Source: Thelonectria olida (lineage: Eukaryota > Ascomycota > Sordariomycetes > Hypocreales > Nectriaceae). Taken from it: DNA of 64,000 nucleotides. Location: NCBI GenBank assembly GCA_020736575.1, contig JAGPYM010000019.1, positions 310,001 through 374,000 on the forward strand, given 5' to 3'. Positions 21,756 to 33,218 of the stretch are shown here, one piece after another (the stretch's first letter is position 1; the number at the start of each line of letters is the position of its first letter). The notes beneath the pieces were generated by a model. It saw only the letters and a program-made list of their open reading frames with translations. It made no database searches and had not been told where the DNA came from. A program made the position numbers and the translations under genes.

Positions 21756-23253
21756 TTAGACGGGGTTTGCGTTGGCATCAGTGCTGCCACTCCGCACGCT
21801 ACTCTTCTCCTCCCGATGCGCCGTCTTGCGCCTCTTCAAGAAAAAGAGCAGACCACCAACAATGGCAACAACTCCCAAAGTCACCATAGCACCGATCACA
21901 CCGGCAACTGCGTTCGACATGCCGCCGTCCTTGTCACCATCAGAACTCTCGCTCTTCTCCGCATCTTCATCGTCTTCGTACGCCGCGCAAAAGTCCACGT
22001 CGGTCGCTGAGCACTGCTCACACCAATCGCCAATGTCGAGAATCGCGCGCTCCTTCATCTCAGAGACGAAGCGAGACCAAGAGAGGGAATCCTGATCAGT
22101 GCCGAAGAGCGGGAAGTTGGTCAGGTCTCCAGTCGTTCCGTTCTTGAACATCCAGCGCACGCGCAGGTCATCCTGGTCGGGGAACTCGTCCGTGTCGTCA
22201 CTGTAGAGCTCAAACGCCATGGTCGATGCGTAGTCAGGCAGCCCGTAAAAGTCGGACGACACGTTGAGGAGATCTGCGACGCCGAAGAAGGCCAAGAAGG
22301 TGTCGTAGCTGCCGGCGAGGAGAGTGAACTTGAGCTGGCCCTTGGTCGCGACGGTTTGGTTCAGTTGCGTGAGAACGACGCCCGAGAGAGTGTTTGCGCC
22401 AATGGAGCGAGCATCCTGCGACTCGTTCCAGTTGAGGCCAAGCTCGGCAGAGTCTGCGAGAGTGCGCAGCTGGAACAAGTCTTCGTCGGAAACGTTGCGG
22501 GCGGGCGACGTCGCGTTATGAATGCGTGCGACATTGACCAAGTCGAAAATATTATACGCATTCGCGTAGGTCATGTTCTCGGGCTTCAGGTTGTAGACGC
22601 CATCGGAGAGGACGTCGTAAAACTCGGCATAGAAGTCGCTGGTGGCGTTAAGGCGCTCCTTAAATATGGCGCTCCTTTGAAAAGACTCGGAAGCATTCTT
22701 GTAAGCTGGACAGGTATCATCGCCTTTAATCCAGATGGTGTCTGGCGAATTGTCGTTAATACCGTGCAAGACGACGTACTGATATCCGTCTATCGGACTG
22801 GTGCTATTGGTGCCATTATTAAGCGTCTGGCTCGCAATCTCGGGCGCAATCTCGCCCAGCGGCGGATAAAAGCCCTGAAGGAATGCGGTGGCCGTGTTCA
22901 TCAAGATGCCCTGATCAGGCGCACTGGCAAAGACTTGCGATGAGACATACTTGTCCTCCGAGATCCCGAGGATCTGCTGCGGCGAGTCGGAGGAGAGGTA
23001 TCGGTCCCGGTAAATGGCGCCGACTTGATAGTTCTGCTCAGCGCCCAGGCTAGTCAAGGACTGAGCTCCATACCACTTTGTGGTACCTGAGCTTCATGTT
23101 AGAAACGGGTATGTGAACGAGGCGGGAAAATGTGTGGAGGTGGTGAGACGACATACGATCGCCATGACGGCTAAAGACGACAGCTCCATGGATCGTCTCG
23201 GCGGCCGTGCCGAGAGCAAACCCGCTGAGAGCAGCAAGTTGCTTGATGAACAT
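21756..23253 (-). CDS. Membrane-anchored histidine acid phosphatase-like protein
   Basis: Exons 23253-23157 and 23086-21756 join across a 70 nt intron (GTATGT...CTCAG) to 475 residues. A signal peptide (MFIKQLAALSGFALGTAAET) is followed at once by the catalytic RHGDR motif (residues 29-33), split by the intron. TKWYGAQSLTSLG and a long N-glycosylation-rich lumenal part follow. The usual second motif HD appears as YDT in GSYDTFLAFFGVADL near residue 293, so the proton donor may be changed or lie elsewhere. An acidic Ser-rich stretch precedes a single membrane helix (AVAGVIGAMVTLGVVAIVGG) and a basic cytoplasmic tail. Clade-2 histidine phosphatases remove phosphate from phytate or other monoesters; here the catalytic part faces outside. 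Confidence 0.82.
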
Positions 23254-24067
23254 GGTGCAACACAATAAAACGACGATTGACTGTATGGTATGCACCCAGA
23301 AGCGGATATCCTCGTCTGCCCAAGGAGCAAAGTCATCCTCATCCGACTGGCGAGCAGGGCCATTTAAGCAATTTCTTATGCTTACGGGACCTCGCCCTAC
23401 CTGGCGATCATCCGGCCAAGATGTGAGGGGTTTACCACGCCACGACCCCTCAGGATGATTCAACTTTCGTTATCGTGCATTGAACTTCCTGACCGAGCTG
23501 CTTCTGCGGAGGTGCCAAGACACTAGTAGTACAACTTCGCCAGACTGAGCAAGTCGATGAGCCAAGGGTGACGACGTGGTAGCTGGGAGTGGGAGGAACG
23601 TTATGAAGGCGATGTGAGGGCGATGGTGATGGTTGATGGCCGTGGACAACGATATTGCCTGTTTGGATCAAGTGCGTTGATCTGGGAGAACTCTTGCCAG
23701 GAGGCAGACCTTTCATTCCTGTGTCGAGTCAGGTTGTAACTAATGAGAGAAAGTGACGATAAGTTCACCATCGATCAGAATGCCAAGACGGACGGCGCTG
23801 AGGCGTCAATGTAACCCTCTTTTCCGACTTCTCCGCGGTCTCGGAGATATTCATGTGAAGCGAAACAAAAGATAAGAACTGAAAAGAAAAGTATTGGTAT
23901 CATTGCTAGGTGTACAGAAAGTATTCGACCTCGTGTGCTCAGTCGACTGGCCTGACCCTTTTCGCCCCGCGGACTTCAATTCCGTGTGTCAGGCCGTCCC
24001 TCATATATCCCGAAGGACCCCGAATGCCGTGTGCTCTTGACTCCATCATTATCCATGCCCGCCGAGT
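23254..24067. other. Intergenic, about 0.8 kb
   Basis: It contains the promoter of the histidine phosphatase gene and the 3' flank of the next membrane-protein gene. Nothing else supported. Confidence 0.5.
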
Positions 24068-25432
24068 TTAGACCTCCGAGGTTGCTTGATGGAACTTCTT
24101 TTGTACCCTGATTCCATGGAGCGGAATATCGTCGCCGCTCTCGTTGCCCTGATCTGATGTCGACTTGAAGCTGTTCACTGTGAACTGATAGCCCTGTGTA
24201 TCTGGTCGAAGCTTTGCATCCGCCGCCGCCGCCGTCGTCACAATGCCGCCCGACTTTCCTAGGCCGTCCGAGTCGGTCTCGTCGGGTAGCCTGTAAAACG
24301 AATCGCCTCTGCCGTTGCTGTCCGACGTCGTCCCTTGTCGCGAGTCAGGGTTGATCTGCGATGACAGGCCCTTGGTCGAAGTGCCCGTGCGGGATCCGAA
24401 CACCGGCACCGATGAGCCGTTGACGGTGCTGAGTAGTCGGCCCAGTCCAGTGATTCGCAAGAAGAACTTCATGACGGGAAGCATAGTCGGGAGGCAGGCG
24501 GAGATGATGCCCGCTGACATCTCGATATCGGTCCAGCCAACGGTCGGCGCGAGGGTGTACGTCGGGTCGGTTGCCGTGTATGTGAAGAGGACGCTCGTGC
24601 GATATGCGGACGCAAAGACCACACTGAGATCTCGTTAGCAAGATGCCCACAGATATTTGTCAATTGATGGAAGAGGGGCATGGAGACGTACAAGAAGCCG
24701 AGGCCAAAGGCAAGCGAGAGACCAATCTTCTCCGACTTGCCCAACTGCAACTTCCAGATTGGCGGCAGAGGCAACAGCAAGATGCAAACATCGGTGAATA
24801 TGGTGGATGCCGCATTCGCAATCCAAGTGCCGACCTGGTTGATGCAGCGTCCCGGCAATTGGGGATACCACAGCTTCTGCACAGGGATGCAAATGAAGAT
24901 GAACAAGAAGGTGATGCAGATAACCCATGCCATGACAAAGGCTCCCAAGATCCAGGCCATCTTCTTGAAATACGGCACGTGGAAGATGCGGTAGTACATG
25001 AGGAGCAGGCTGATCTTGGTCCAGCCAAGGTTCCAGGCATAGAGGACCTCGGCCACAACGAGCCACTTTGCCATCATGACAATGTCGCCCGTGTCGACGA
25101 GATCAGCATGCAGACCCATTCCACAGGCATGCATGGCGAAGATGAATCCGACGACAATCAGGTTCCAGGCCTTCGATGCGGTTCATGGTCAGCATGGTGC
25201 GCACTTGGTGATTCTTGCGTTTGCTCGACCGGTGCCTTACCATGGAAAACACAATCATGTAGTCATCCCACCACAGCTTCTGGCCCTTCAGATGCCGACT
25301 CCAGATGCGGCAAGCAACCGAAGCCAGCGCCAACACAGTCATCGCGATGACGACCGTCATGGTCCATGGCTGGATGTTGTGCGGGTTGAAGCCCGGAAGC
25401 CCAGGGAGCTGGGACTCTGAGGAGTTCACCAT
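24068..25432 (-). CDS. Rhodopsin-domain (Pth11-like) membrane protein
   Basis: Exons 25432-25241, 25170-24692 and 24623-24068 join across 70 and 68 nt introns to 408 residues. The N-terminus (NPHNIQPWTMTVVIAMTVLA) leads into WWDDYMIVFSM, the conserved WDD motif after helix 2, then AWNLIVVGFIFAMHACGMG. EVLYAWNLGWTKISLLLMYY is the family's central signature. CINQVGTWIANAASTIFTD and WKLQLGKSEKIGLSLAFGLG, then WTDIEMSAGIISACLPTM, complete a seven-helix core. The C-terminal 110 residues are a hydrophilic, Ser/Thr/Asp-rich tail. The second intron has a GCTAAC branch site. This is a complete, canonical member, probably in the plasma membrane. The ligand is unknown. Confidence 0.88.
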
Positions 25433-26719
25433 TGTGTCTTGCAGCTCTAAATGCAAGTACTGTAGCAAATAGATTAACAAAACGTGGTCGAAGAGACGAC
25501 GAAAACCGCGACCGAGTCCATGGGTACGGGCCTGTGGATATCTGTATCCTCTTTAAGACGCAAACCTCCTGAACAAGACTGAGGAAAAATTCTACCACTC
25601 ATCGTCAGGGTTGGCCGACGTTACGAATCCACCACACGCGACGCAAAAGTCGGCCCAAACGAGCTGTCAAAAACGACAATCTGAGCTTGTCATGCGACGG
25701 GGCGTTTTGGGGGGGTTTGGGTCCTTGGCAAAACTTCCCACGGGAGTGGACAAGACTCGGCGAGGTTGCACTGCTAAGGGAAAATGCCATGAGCGGCAGG
25801 CTTCGGAGGTCCAAACCGAAAGAACACGACTCGAGCCCGCAAGAGACGGGGTTGTACCCCTGCCGCGAGACCCAGAAATGCGGCGAACCCAAGGCCCAAG
25901 GGCCATGGTGTGTCCGGTGGTTCCAGCTTGGGCGCAACGAACGGTTCGTCTCATCAGTCGACGTTGATACAGTTACCTAGCATATATCCTGTTCAGCCTC
26001 ACTCTCTTCAATCGAGCTAGACTCCCGTCCATCAACGGCTCAACCTCCTCAATTGAGATTTTAACATTGGCCAGCTAGGACAGTCCCGACTCCCCGTGCC
26101 GTTGCCTCCAGGCCTCCACGGTTCGGTCCGTCTCGAGTCATTCACCAGTCATGAGTTTCGGTCGCCGCCCCGGTTTTCGGCACATCCCACGGAACACGAA
26201 GGACAAACAAAAGTCGTGCCACCAGGCTGCAAACTGGAGACTGCCGAGGCACCGGTTCCACGTCCGGGTCTTCTGGAAACGGGGGGGCACTCGGGCCCTG
26301 AGCTAGCTTGCTTGCCAAAGTCGGCGATGTTCTCCCTTTCCAGACTGGATCGTCGGACCCGGGGGGACGCACACGTTTTCTCGCATTACTTTATTGATCC
26401 GCCGTCTCAGTCAACTCCACCGCACGCCGAGGACTTTGAAACTTGGCGAGCTAAGAACCAGGGACCAGGGACCGGCCATGTTCGCCAGTGTCGTTCAATT
26501 GCCGCGGAGGACGTCATGAGACGATAGGGGGATTGGTGTACAATAGCCGGCTTGGTCTACCGTTCTGGTTCATTCCCCTTTGCTCTTTGCTTTTTCCTCC
26601 TTGGTATTAACTTACTATTCGCCATCATCTCCTGAATAATTTGAACTCGTCACCGTCACCGGAACAAAGAGATCTTCATTCACTCTAAGTCGTCCATCGT
26701 TTTAGTCCAAACCCAAAGC
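25433..26719. other. Intergenic, 1.3 kb
   Basis: It lies between two divergent genes. Open frames occur on both strands around 25600-26500, but they overlap each other and have no motifs. A pyrimidine-rich leader (26570-26640) precedes the hydrolase start. Confidence 0.45.
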
Positions 26720-27760
26720 ATGGCCGCTACCACGACTATTAAGGTTCCCCACCTCGGGGGCATCACTGCCGGATACCGAGTCTCGGGCAGCGGTATCGAC
26801 CCCAGCAAGCCCACTGTTGTGCTCGTCAACTCCATGTGCACCACTTCGTCTCTGTTTAATGCCCAATTCGAAAGCAAGAGCCTGACCGATGCCGTCAACC
26901 TGCTGGCCATTGAGCCCCTCGGCCATGGCGCCACGAGCTGCCCTTCAGAGCACTTCACCTACTGGGACTCGGCTCTCATGAACCTGCAGGTCATGGAGGC
27001 CCTGGGCGTTGAGAAGGCGTTCGCTTTGGGAACCAGCCAGGGAGGATGGGTTGTTGTCCGCATGGCGCTTCTGGCCCCCGAGAAGGCATGTGTAACTCGA
27101 CGAAACTGCCGGCATATGCGCTACCAGCCCCTTGCATGTGCTACGGACTTGTGCCGGTTGCTAACCTGCGCTTTAGATCCTTGGCCTGCTACCCCTCGGC
27201 ACTTCTCTCGACTCCGAGTCTGTCGAGTCCCGAGAGAAGGGCTGCTGGGACCCCAAGACCCAACTCGGTCCCTTTTACGACTCGTGGGCCAGCCCTGAGC
27301 CCACCCCAGACTTTGTTGTCCAAGATGTCTGGCGAGGCCTGGTTGCCTCGGTCGGCTTCGGCAGCACCATCACGCCCGAGTTGTTGGCTTTCTGGGACGA
27401 GACGCTGAAGAACGTGTACCAGGGTGATGAGGGCCGAAAGAAGGTCAGAATGGCCCTCGCCTGCCTGTTGGAACGTGACGGATTGATGCTTCGCGCCCGA
27501 GACGTCAAGTGCCCCGTCTATTGGCTACAGGTAAGAATTCAAATTGCACGTCTTCTTGAGCTACGACTAATCTCTCCGATATATAGGGCACTGAGGATCC
27601 CGTGTTCGGCAAGGTTGTGCCAGCTGAGCACGTCAAGCTGTTCACTTCAGCGCCCGAGGCTACCTTGACTTTTGTTGAGGGAGGTGGTCATTATCTCAGT
27701 GCCACGAACCCCAAGGAGATTGAGGAGGCAGTGCTGAAGATGGTGAAGACTTATGCGTAA
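26720..27760 (+). CDS. Alpha/beta hydrolase
   Basis: Three exons: 26720 to 27085 or 27091, 27177-27530 and 27587-27760, giving 297 or 299 residues. Motifs are PTVVLVNSMCTTSSLF near residue 31, EPLGHGATSCP near 73, the nucleophile elbow GTSQGGWVV near 105 and the C-terminal GGGHYLSATNPKE with the catalytic His. This matches small intracellular fungal alpha/beta hydrolases related to enol-lactone hydrolases; the substrate is unknown and there is no signal peptide. The first donor is ambiguous: TGT|GTAACT is canonical but inserts Ala-Cys, while AAG|GCATGT (a GC-AG intron) gives the uninterrupted APEK-ILGLLPLG expected for the family. Intron 2 (GTAAGA...TATAG) is canonical. Confidence 0.85.
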
Positions 27761-29192
27761 TGGGGGTCGGTCGAGTTGCAGAGTACACCTAGGATTATGA
27801 AGAAGCACGTGGTTACGAGATTTTTTAGCTTTAATGCAAAGCCAATCCGCAGGAAGCAAACATGTAGGCTGAAGTCTTAAGCCCAGGGCAAAGGCTACAA
27901 TAGAATAGTGAACAAGACCAGCTTGTTGAGTAAGCCCGTGATTCACTTGTTTCATTAATTTGCTTTGGGGAAGGAATTAGAGACTCTACATCCAGGGATA
28001 CGTGAATCCTACCTGGAAAATGATTTAAACGCACTAGAATGAGGGACTGAACTTCACGGTCATCTAGTATTCGGAATCCAGACAGTACAGAGTGAGCATG
28101 CCTTCCATTGTGGTACGGAATGAGTTCCGCTCCAATAACGGGGAGATATTTCGGCTTCCGGGAGGGCTAGCAGAACTGAAGAATACACGTCCAGAATTAG
28201 TACATTCCCTGGACCAAATGCTCCGGGCTGATATAGCGCTTCAGGTCGATGCAACCCAACAACTCCTACACCTTGTAGTGATCGTCGGCTCTAGCATGAC
28301 TCTCGCAATAAGTGCGATATGTCATGTTTCTATTAGTGATGGGAACTTCGTTTTCTATTATTCGATTATGGCTTGTATCATTTACTCACCATTTAATGTT
28401 GCCAAAAACTTTTAATGCCAGCCAGCAATAATATGACGAGGATTTCAGAGAGCTCTGCTACCAAAATACGACTCCTCATTTATATCACCGCCTAAATGTG
28501 TATTACGGTATAATGGTGAAAATTCTAAAGCCAAGGATATGACCAGGGCCCTTGTGCTAGATGGCCGGTTTCGGGCCCAATAGTTATACTATCACCGAGG
28601 AGTCCGAGGACGATCTGTCAGACTTGCAAATTCACGTCACTCCATCCAAAGATATAAATTGTATCTTTCACTCTGATTCTTTCCGCCTAATATTTCTCAA
28701 GCCACATCCTTGCTTTGGACGAGCTGATACTGTGTTCATGTAAAGTCTGGTGGCCTCAGCTTGATTGACCCAGAGTTGTCACGGTCCCTCACCCGTCCAC
28801 TTCGTCATCTCCTTCACAATTGCTATCAATAACTCGCTCCTTCATTAGCAGCTACTCGCGACTCGCTCTCATGCTGCTAAGTCCTCTTTACGAAGAGAAT
28901 AATGCGGTCTTACCGGATATATAATCTTAATACCGACTTTAGTGGAATATTATACATTGAGAGAATAACAGGTGGTAGATTGACACTTCTGGTTGGTTCG
29001 TTGCGGCGGCCACTTCAAAATGGCGATTATCAAAGTGGTGATGAGCACCTGGGAAAACGATGGATACGAGGTTGTGCCACTCAATTAATATCTATAAATT
29101 CGCCTCTTGGCAACCCTTAAACTTATTATTCAGTTTCTTGCTACTATTCGCGCCCATTACTCAACATTCTTGACCTCCAGTTGCCAATTGCC
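27761..29192. other. Intergenic, 1.4 kb, AT-rich in places
   Basis: Plus-strand frames at 28092-28415 and 28561-28743 have ATG starts but no recognisable domain. No repeat or RNA gene seen. Confidence 0.4.
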
Positions 29193-29699
29193 ATGGCCTA
29201 CTCTCTCTATGATGCAACTGTCGGAATGGCAAAGGGCGCCCTGTTGTCCCTCAATAGAATGCTCACCGAGGCCGAGAAACACCCCAACTCGGCCACCTTT
29301 TTCGCCGCGCGCCTCGTTGAAGACATGAATCCTCTGACCTTCCAAGTTCACTACGCTGCCTTTCAGGCACAGGCGCTGGCGGCAAAGCTATCCGGCCAGG
29401 AACACGCCGAGCCAGAGGAGGATCTTGATACCTATGAGAAGATGCGTGCGCGCATTCAACAGGCGTTGAACGCGCTCGACGAGACCGACAAAGATACCGT
29501 CAACAAGCTGGGCGAGACCATGACTACATTCGCCCGTCACGATGAGGCCATGGAGGTACCTGTCAAGGCGGTCGCTGGATTGGTAAACATGCCCAATATT
29601 TATTTCCATGTCTCCATGGCTTATGCCATCTTGAGGAAGGAGGGTGTGCCACTCGGGAAAAGAGATTGGAGCCGGGGCTTTGTCAGGGACTATATTTAA
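29193..29699 (+). CDS. DUF1993-family protein
   Basis: A single exon of 168 residues. The opening MAYSLYDATVGMAKGALLSL and LNRMLTEAEKH, with the later FHVSMAYAILRKEGVPLGKRD and terminal DYI, match DUF1993 proteins. These are all-helical, related to the DinB-like four-helix fold, and of unknown biochemical role. The ATG at 29193 follows a good fungal context (GCCATGG). Length is normal for the family and no intron is needed. Confidence 0.85.
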   Translation: MAYSLYDATVGMAKGALLSLNRMLTEAEKHPNSATFFAARLVEDMNPLTFQVHYAAFQAQALAAKLSGQEHAEPEEDLDTYEKMRARIQQALNALDETDKDTVNKLGETMTTFARHDEAMEVPVKAVAGLVNMPNIYFHVSMAYAILRKEGVPLGKRDWSRGFVRDYI

Positions 29700-29943
29700 G
29701 CCGCATGGAATGGTTGTAATGATGAAAACAACTAGGAATCTCTGACTCGTACTCAGCCCACAAGGCGAAAATATTGGTGAATCCCAGATGCTCGCATTAG
29801 TCTCTAAATCGGTTGTCACCATGAAGCTTCTCCAGAATCTCTCCCAAGTTTGTTGTATTTTATGTCGTTATCCGGCAGCTGGGTGCTGGACACTTCTTCA
29901 AAGGGCTCAATTGGGATACCTAGCTACAGATATAATGTGTCAA

Positions 29944-31074
29944 TCACCCGCGCCCTTCTCCCACCTCCACATACAACGGCTTGCAAGTTGTCGTCAAGTA
30001 GTAATACTTATGCAGCAGCTCATCCCTGTCCTTTATACTCATGGTGTTGACGTAAGTATGCGCCCAGCCTTTCGGCTCAAACTCCCTTCCTTCAAAGGTT
30101 CCGTTCGCCTCGTCGCCCCATGCCAAGTCGATTGCCGAAAAGGTCAATGCCAAGGCCGAGTTGGAGTCTTCAGTCTCATCCGCAAAGCGGTCCCATAATT
30201 GAATCCAGTTGCTGCCGCCGTCGCCGGCGTCGGGGTCCGAATAATCGAAGAGGTTGAACTGGACCGTAACGTGAAGTGAGGTTTCTGTTGGCCGTGACTC
30301 GTTGACATCCGGGTTGAGGGGGTCGTCGAAGATGTTAAAGTCGACAGCCTTGACTGGATTCTGGGAGCCGGTCTCTCTAGAGGGAACGTCTTGAATTGGT
30401 TCGGAAGCCTCCTCATTCCCCCTCCTGCAGTCGACACTTTCACTTGCAACATCCTTCAACTCCTGGCCTATGTGCGCATTCCACTGCTCGGCGAGTCTTT
30501 TCAGATGCTCTTTCCATTCGCGCACTGACGCGACCCAGTTGCCAAACCAGAAGATAAACTCGACCTCTTTGAGGGCTGGCAGTTCACTCCTGATGCTCAA
30601 CAATGCCGGTATGAGCCGCGTCGGGAAATCGGCATTATGGTACCAGTAATCATAGTCTTCATCTGGCTCTGAATCTGATTCGTTCCCATCATCCTCCATG
30701 TCGGATTCCCTCTCCCAGTACACAACTTGTGTCTGCGATGCTTCGACGATCAGCTTCTCGCAGCGCTGCTTCATCAGGGGCGAGGTTTCCTTCAGACATC
30801 TTTCTAAAGTCTCCGAGGTGAGTCCTCGACCTTTTGCGAACTCGCTTGGCTCCTGAACAGGCAGCACCAGTGAGAAATTGTCACGGTACAGACGTTGGTT
30901 GAGTTCTGCGGTGATGGCAGGATGAACGTAGAGTAATGGTGCAGCCTCTTTCGTGTACACTGTCGGTATTGGATTAAGCAGGTTTGCATGCTCAACGGGG
31001 ACGAAAGCAAGGTCGTAGATGAGATTTCGTATTTCGGCTGGGAGATGGAGGAACGATTTGCCTCGATGAGACAT
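29944..31074 (-). CDS. F-box-like/2EXR-type domain protein of unknown function
   Basis: A single exon of 376 residues starting at 31074. The N-terminus FLHLPAEIRNLIYDLAF is the short F-box-like motif seen at the start of many fungal proteins of unknown role (LPxEIRNxIY). A PLLYVHPAITAELNQRLYRD segment follows, as usual for these families. The middle carries a very acidic stretch (DMEDDGNESDSEPDEDYDY) near residue 130. The rest is not recognised. A substrate adaptor role in ubiquitin ligation is possible but not shown. Confidence 0.7.
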   Translation of the reverse strand: MSHRGKSFLHLPAEIRNLIYDLAFVPVEHANLLNPIPTVYTKEAAPLLYVHPAITAELNQRLYRDNFSLVLPVQEPSEFAKGRGLTSETLERCLKETSPLMKQRCEKLIVEASQTQVVYWERESDMEDDGNESDSEPDEDYDYWYHNADFPTRLIPALLSIRSELPALKEVEFIFWFGNWVASVREWKEHLKRLAEQWNAHIGQELKDVASESVDCRRGNEEASEPIQDVPSRETGSQNPVKAVDFNIFDDPLNPDVNESRPTETSLHVTVQFNLFDYSDPDAGDGGSNWIQLWDRFADETEDSNSALALTFSAIDLAWGDEANGTFEGREFEPKGWAHTYVNTMSIKDRDELLHKYYYLTTTCKPLYVEVGEGRG

Positions 31075-31404
31075 TTTGCGTTGAGGCTTGGTGATGGGGC
31101 CGTCTATGACCTTTAAGAAGCTTTTTGTATATGACTGAATCTACAATCGTCAATAATTGCAGGTAATGTTCATGTTTTGTAACGTCCAATATCCTTGTGA
31201 GCAGTGCACGCACAGTCTGTCAACTTACGGCGGATTCTTGGATCGTAGGCAGGAGACCAGCTGAGTGCCAAGTTGCTTCGCCACAATCAAGCGAGAGATT
31301 TATGATGACTAAGGAATCGCTTAATTAACTCGCAAGGAATGTCGAAACATCTTTCGCATTAATATCCATGCCAAATAACAGCACCAGAGCGCCCGTCTAT
31401 GCGA

Positions 31405-31443
31405 GCAACTCACCCTTGATGGAGCGGGCAACTTATACAATAG
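31405..31443 (+). repeat. Direct repeat copy 1 upstream of the PNP gene
   Basis: A 39 bp sequence with core CCCTTGATGGAGC and CTTATACAA. It recurs in the same orientation at 33421-33459 and inverted at 42509-42548. A second short shared block, GACGCCTGTCT, follows at 31546 here and at 33468 in copy 2. With copy 2 it brackets the PNP gene. Confidence 0.65.
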
Positions 31444-31952
31444 AATTTCTGTTCATGAGTCTTGATACATTGCCGGAGGGCGACGACAACAGCCGCTTAT
31501 ATCGGCGGTACACACCTATCTACCTACCTACCTAGTTACTGACTTGACGCCTGTCTCATGTGGCCAGTTAATTATATCAACTTTGAAATTAGTCTCAGCT
31601 AGTTATTCCTCTTATTTCCCTCCTGATATACCTCAAGGCGGAAACCTGGTCGCATCAACTTGCACTTCTGTAAGCGCCCAAGCGTATCAGGCCGCGGGCG
31701 CTTATGCAGACTGAGGCTGTAAAGGTCTTCTCTTTTCTCTCTTCCCTCCTCTTTTGTGGCTCACGTGAGAGGATTGGGAGCTACGGTAATTGGACATAAA
31801 AAGGCCCAATAGCCCGGTGTTGCGTCTTTTGTTCCTCTCTTCACCAAATATCGCAAAATCATCACTTCCATCGCACACACCGTCCACCAAACCCTGCCTC
31901 ACTCAAGTTATTTACATATCCAAACCCACGTTGTACCTACCTATCTTTGACA

Positions 31953-33218
31953 ATGGCCCCTCCCGCCGACCGAAACGAGTTCGAAATCGCCATCGTATGC
32001 GCCTTGCACCGCGAACTTGACGCTGTTGAGCTGGTCCTCGATGAGATCTGGAACGAAAGAGATCATAAATACGGAAGAGCCGTCGGCGATTACAACTTCT
32101 ACAAGACCGGTCGCATCGGACAATTCAACGTTGTTCTCGTACTTCTTCCGAACATGGGAAAAGCGGCTGCTGCGGGCACTGCTGCTGGTATTCGATCCAG
32201 CTTTCCAGCGGTTAAGCTTGCATTCTTGACCGGCATCTGTGGTGGTGTCCCCTTCACAGATAGGAGAAAGGAAATGATACTTGGAGACGTCGTTATCAGC
32301 ACAACTCTAGTGCAATACGACTTTGGCCGCCAGATTGTTGACCGCTTCGAATTGAAGGAGAAACTCGAGGAATCCCTCGGCCGTGGCACCAAGAATATCC
32401 GTAATTTTATCAATCAAGCACAGGTCAGCAGCGAGAAAAAGGACATCCAGCAGCGGGCGGCCTCATATCTTCTTCAAATCCAGCAGAAGAAGGCGGCGGA
32501 AGACGAAGACGATGGGGAGCCTGACACGTACAACTATCCTGGCGCCAGTTCGGATAAACTCTTCGACGACGACTATCATCACAAACATCGTGATGGGAAA
32601 TGCGACACCTGCAACAGAGGCCCGGCCGAGGTTTGCCAAGCTGCCTCGAAGCAAACATGTAAGAACCTGAAATGCGATGAGCAAGAGCTAGTGCCGAGAA
32701 AGCGTCTTGAGAGGAAGCAGAAGTTGGAAAACGAGGACAAGGTAGCCCAGGCTCAAGCACCACTTATCTTTGTTGGGAGAATGGGCTCAGGTGATACAGT
32801 CATGAAATCCAGCCAGGATCGCAACACAATTGCGTCTGAGAATGCACTTTTGGCTTTTGAGATGGAAGGGGCGGGCATGTTTGACGAGATTCCGTGCATT
32901 GTCGTCAAAGGTGTCTGCGACTATGCCGACAGCCATAAGAACAAGGGGTGGCAAGACTTTGCAGCTGCCACCGCAGCCTCCGTTACGAAAGCATTGATAG
33001 ACTTGTATCCCAAGACGGACGAACAAGCTGTGGCAAAGTCTTCCAACGCTCCGGCCGAGCCTTCTCCTGGGCCCGGGCCTTCTCTTGTGCCTGGGCCTTC
33101 TCCTGGGTCGGGATCTGCTCCTGGAGGAGCTACTTTTTACGGCAACATATCCGGAAACAATGTCGTCTCAGGCCATACTAACACCGGAGGAACCAACAAC
33201 TACACGTTCAACAAGTGA
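31953..33218 (+). CDS. PNP_UDP-domain protein with C-terminal amyloid-like motif
   Basis: A single exon of 421 residues. EFEIAIVCALHRELDAVELV at the start, GKAAAAGTAAGIRSSFP, LTGICGGVP near residue 97, GDVVISTTL and the late AFEMEGAGMFDEIPCIVVKG near 310 define the nucleoside phosphorylase-like (PNP_UDP) fold used as an effector domain in fungal STAND proteins. A charged, Cys-containing insertion spans about 140-270. After the fold comes a Pro/Gly/Ser linker (GPGPS-type repeats, about 365-390). The last 30 residues (33129-33218) are Gly/Asn/Thr-rich: GNISGNNVVSG, a short HTNTGGT step and a final NYTF. This resembles the sigma-type amyloid signalling motifs that link such effectors to a partner NLR. 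No partner with a matching N-terminal motif is in the window. Confidence 0.82.
   Translation: MAPPADRNEFEIAIVCALHRELDAVELVLDEIWNERDHKYGRAVGDYNFYKTGRIGQFNVVLVLLPNMGKAAAAGTAAGIRSSFPAVKLAFLTGICGGVPFTDRRKEMILGDVVISTTLVQYDFGRQIVDRFELKEKLEESLGRGTKNIRNFINQAQVSSEKKDIQQRAASYLLQIQQKKAAEDEDDGEPDTYNYPGASSDKLFDDDYHHKHRDGKCDTCNRGPAEVCQAASKQTCKNLKCDEQELVPRKRLERKQKLENEDKVAQAQAPLIFVGRMGSGDTVMKSSQDRNTIASENALLAFEMEGAGMFDEIPCIVVKGVCDYADSHKNKGWQDFAAATAASVTKALIDLYPKTDEQAVAKSSNAPAEPSPGPGPSLVPGPSPGSGSAPGGATFYGNISGNNVVSGHTNTGGTNNYTFNK

Noticed and set aside
28092..28743. Two plus-strand frames with ATG starts in the 27.8-29.2 kb gap
   Set aside because: No recognisable domain, poor context and no splice partners.
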